Shown here: one piece after another, positions 62,256-64,000 of the stretch | Layout of the letters: each line of letters starts with the position of its first letter | How positions within the stretch are numbered: the stretch's first letter is position 1 | Source: G032773895 sp965248935 | Lineage (GTDB): Bacteria; Pseudomonadota; Gammaproteobacteria; Pseudomonadales; Cellvibrionaceae | DNA: 64,000 bases | Direction: 5' to 3' | Assembly: GCA_965248935.1 (NCBI GenBank) | Contig: OZ252214.1 | Coordinates: 434,001-498,000 of the forward strand | Notes under the pieces: model-generated | What the model was told of the DNA's origin: nothing | The model's database searches: none | What the model saw: the letters and a program-made list of their open reading frames with translations, nothing else | Made by a program: the position numbers and the translations under genes

Positions 62256-62687
62256 AAGGTCTAAAGCCTCGGCCTGAACTGTTAACTCACAGCTTTTCTC
62301 CGTTGGCTGTATATTATTTTTGTCCGGCCAAAGCATAACCAACACCCTAAAGGGTTTTTCATAGTACCGAGCAGCGACACCAGCATAGTTCGACAACTGC
62401 GAATCTTTCAGCGGTTTAAATACTGCTTCAAACTCTCCAGATAAAACCCCTTTGGTTTTTACATTTGGCTGAAAGGTGGCTCCATTTTTCAAATCATAAG
62501 CAAGGTTGGATAGTAGAGTATGCATCGTCTCGCGCTTCAAACCAAAAATCATAATTTCAGGATGCCCAAAAGATTCCTCGAAGCCAATAGAGTACGAAAA
62601 CTCGGCTTTCTCTCCATTTTCATCAAATACATATTGGAACTGCCAACCGTGCTTTTCGATATTATTCTTAATTGAATCTCTATTCAC
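62250..62687 (-). CDS. DUF4262 protein
   Basis: A 145-aa protein with the DUF4262 pattern: HGWQFQYVF, FSYSIGFEESFGHPEIMIFGL and the late VLMLWPDKN region. Start GTG (62687) with AAGG upstream. Such proteins are common in mobile cassettes; some are proposed immunity proteins, but the function is not known. Single-gene cassette ending in attC-H. Confidence 0.75.
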   Translation of the reverse strand: MNRDSIKNNIEKHGWQFQYVFDENGEKAEFSYSIGFEESFGHPEIMIFGLKRETMHTLLSNLAYDLKNGATFQPNVKTKGVLSGEFEAVFKPLKDSQLSNYAGVAARYYEKPFRVLVMLWPDKNNIQPTEKSCELTVQAEALDLV

Positions 62688-62710
62688 TGAGCCTTCCTAC
62701 ATATGGTGTA

Positions 62711-62817
62711 TAACAGTAGTATAAACGACAGTTTGTCCAATAACATACTATATCAGACAGTTCAGAACTGGGGTAAAAAGGTATGTTTTTCAATGAGTTA
62801 AACTCCTTCTATTTAGA
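62711..62817. repeat. Direct repeat R2, copy 2
   Basis: Second copy of the repeat at 55774-55886. Similarity stops just before the end of the IS3-family element at 62825, suggesting the element cut this copy or inserted at its edge. Confidence 0.75.
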
Positions 62818-62832
62818 TTCAACCTGTAGTGG

Positions 62833-63690
62833 TCAACCTTTTTTGGCCAGCGAGTTAGAGGTTTTCCAAAAAAATACTTCTTTTTCGTTCGGCGATAATC
62901 CTAAATTATGGCTATGTGGCCTCACTAAATTGTAATACTTATAAATGTAATCACGAACAGAATCACTCGCTACCTTATCACTGCTATAACCATTTTTAGG
63001 CATGTTTTCAGTTTTCAAACTCCGAAAAAAACGTTCCATCGGGGCATTATCCCAACAGTTACCACGACGGCTCATGCTCTGTTTAATCTGGTACTTCCAG
63101 ATCAATTGTCTAAAAACCAAACTGGTGTAGTGACAGCCCTGATCAGAATGAAACATCACTCCCTGTGGTCGCCCGCGCGCTTCAAATGCATTCGATAATG
63201 CGCGTTTTGTCAGCTCGCTATCAGGTGAATCTGACAAGGCAAAGCCAATCACTTTTCGGCCATAGAGATCGAGAACAACGGCCAAATAATACCATTGGCT
63301 CCCTGCCCAGAGGTAGGTTACATCACCACACCAAACCTGATTTGGCCGAATGGGGCTGAACTCTCGGTTTAAATGGTTTTCAATATCAACATGTTCTTTG
63401 TTGGCTCGCTTGTAGTTGTGCTTAGGTGGCTGACAACTCACCAGTCCCGCACACTTCATGGCTTTACTGACTCGGTAGCGGCTTACTCTATGGCCTTCTC
63501 GTGACAGCATTGTCGCAATACTTCTTGCCCCCGCAGAGCCTCCACTCAGTTGGTGTGCCACTTTTACTTCAACCTCAAAACGTAATTCTGACGGCTTCAT
63601 TCCTTTTGGCCGCGCTTTCCAATAACGAAAACTACTGCGGTGAATCTCAAAGAGTCTGCACAGTGAATTAACCGAATAGCTCCCTTTCAA
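62833..63690 (-). CDS. IS3-family transposase OrfB
   Basis: A 285-aa DDE integrase-core protein: the HTH_21 region, then Asp in VWCGDVTYLWAG, Asp in HSDQGCHYTS and Glu in DNAPMERFFRSLKTE. In vivo it is made as an OrfAB fusion by -1 frameshifting at A AAA AAG (63744-63750), after which the frame reads GYRSLDVGLNERFALVDTLK into this ORF. Confidence 0.9.
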   Translation of the reverse strand: MKGSYSVNSLCRLFEIHRSSFRYWKARPKGMKPSELRFEVEVKVAHQLSGGSAGARSIATMLSREGHRVSRYRVSKAMKCAGLVSCQPPKHNYKRANKEHVDIENHLNREFSPIRPNQVWCGDVTYLWAGSQWYYLAVVLDLYGRKVIGFALSDSPDSELTKRALSNAFEARGRPQGVMFHSDQGCHYTSLVFRQLIWKYQIKQSMSRRGNCWDNAPMERFFRSLKTENMPKNGYSSDKVASDSVRDYIYKYYNLVRPHSHNLGLSPNEKEVFFWKTSNSLAKKG

Positions 63691-63698
63691 TGTGTCAA

Positions 63699-64000
63699 CT
63701 AACGCAAAACGTTCATTGAGTCCGACATCAAGAGAGCGGTAGCCTTTTTTAAGATTTCTTTCTCCATTTTGAGCTGCTGATTTTCACGCTCCAACTCTCT
63801 AATTCGGCGTCGCTCTTCAGTGATAGGCGGAGTTTTTATCTCATCTCCGTTACGTTCTTTCCGTAGTTGACGAACCCATTTATCTACGGTTGATTTACCA
63901 ACCCCCATCGCCTCTGCCGCTTCACGGATGGAATAATCTTTATCGACAACAAGCTCAGCGACCTCTTGTCTGAATTCAGGTTTAAAGTGTGGTTTTGTCA
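63699..64000 (-). CDS. IS3-family OrfA (start codon just outside window)
   Basis: About 99 residues: an HTH_8-type domain (REAAEAMGVGKSTVDKWVRQL) and a leucine-zipper helix (RELERENQQLKMEKEILKKA). The last visible bases read TG ACA AAA, so the ATG begins at 64001. Ends at TAG 63699-63701, past the slippery site. Confidence 0.88.
   Translation of the reverse strand, partial: TKPHFKPEFRQEVAELVVDKDYSIREAAEAMGVGKSTVDKWVRQLRKERNGDEIKTPPITEERRRIRELERENQQLKMEKEILKKATALLMSDSMNVLR

Larger units (their letters stand above)
62825..64000 (-). mobile_element. IS3-family insertion sequence (right edge outside window)
   Basis: The end begins TGTAGTGGTCAACC at 62825, with the terminal TG typical of IS3. 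It contains orfB and most of orfA. Both frames look intact and are joined by an A AAA AAG slippery heptamer, so the element may be active. The other terminus lies beyond 64000. Confidence 0.85.

Noticed and set aside
1..64000. tRNA, rRNA, riboswitch or retron/CRISPR loci
   Set aside because: Looked for cloverleaf-like segments, rRNA motifs, reverse transcriptase or Cas motifs; none seen by eye.

Overview
This window reads as the chromosome of a free-living, polar-flagellated gammaproteobacterium of the Pseudomonadales/Cellvibrionales type. The main clues are the conserved order gyrA - TRZ/ATZ hydrolase - ubiG - mupP - yciK, a TyrA-AroA fusion, an O-antigen-type cluster next to ihfB, and a Pseudomonas/Vibrio-style fliA-cheYZA-cheB-motCD-parC-parP-cheW block with fleN, flhF and flhA. 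The genus cannot be fixed from the sequence alone; a Saccharophagus/Teredinibacter-like relative is my best guess.

Region 1 (1-12.1 kb, all minus strand) is an envelope polysaccharide cluster. It holds a partial polymerase-like membrane protein, two glycosyltransferases, an FAD-dependent mutase/oxidoreductase-like protein, a Wzx-like flippase, a Wzz-like chain-length regulator, a WecA-like initiating transferase and ManC. After ihfB come the UDP-GlcNAc/GalNAc pathway enzymes WbpP and WbpO/TviB. Together they suggest Wzx/Wzy-dependent synthesis of a glycan containing GalNAcA-type and mannose-derived sugars.

Region 2 (12.3-30.5 kb) is conserved housekeeping: rpsA, lapB, lapA, cmk, pyrF, a ComEA-like protein, cysN, cysD, tyrA-aroA, pheA and gyrA on the minus strand, then mtaD-like, ubiG, mupP and yciK on the plus strand.

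Region 3 (30.5-46.7 kb, minus strand) is the chemotaxis and flagellar control block: a lipoprotein, a DUF2802 protein, CheW, ParP, ParC, MotD, MotC, CheB, CheA, CheZ, CheY, FliA, FleN, FlhF and FlhA. A transglutaminase-like/TPR gene (46965-48146, plus strand) closes it.

Region 4 (48.2-64 kb) is accessory and is the most interesting part. Nearly every gene is short and on the minus strand. Eight attC-like integron recombination sites, all in the same orientation, follow individual genes or gene pairs. Several sites have perfect RYYYAAC or GTTRRRY ends, and pairs of sites share their central stems. I read this as the distal part of a chromosomal integron cassette array whose integrase would lie to the right, outside the window. 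Many cassettes are bicistronic and look like antibacterial effector plus immunity: an L,D-transpeptidase-fold protein with a lipoprotein, a glycine-zipper pore-former with a cytosolic partner, a 256-aa protein with a small membrane protein, and a permuted papain-like amidase with a membrane-anchored partner. There is also a YafO-type toxin-antitoxin pair. Two effector genes are broken by nonsense or frameshift changes while their presumed immunity genes are intact. The array is invaded by a decayed IS1182-type element sitting inside an attC site, an IS66 relic abutting a duplicated 3' end of the TPR gene, and an IS3-family element running off the right edge. Two families of long direct repeats in the array remain unexplained.
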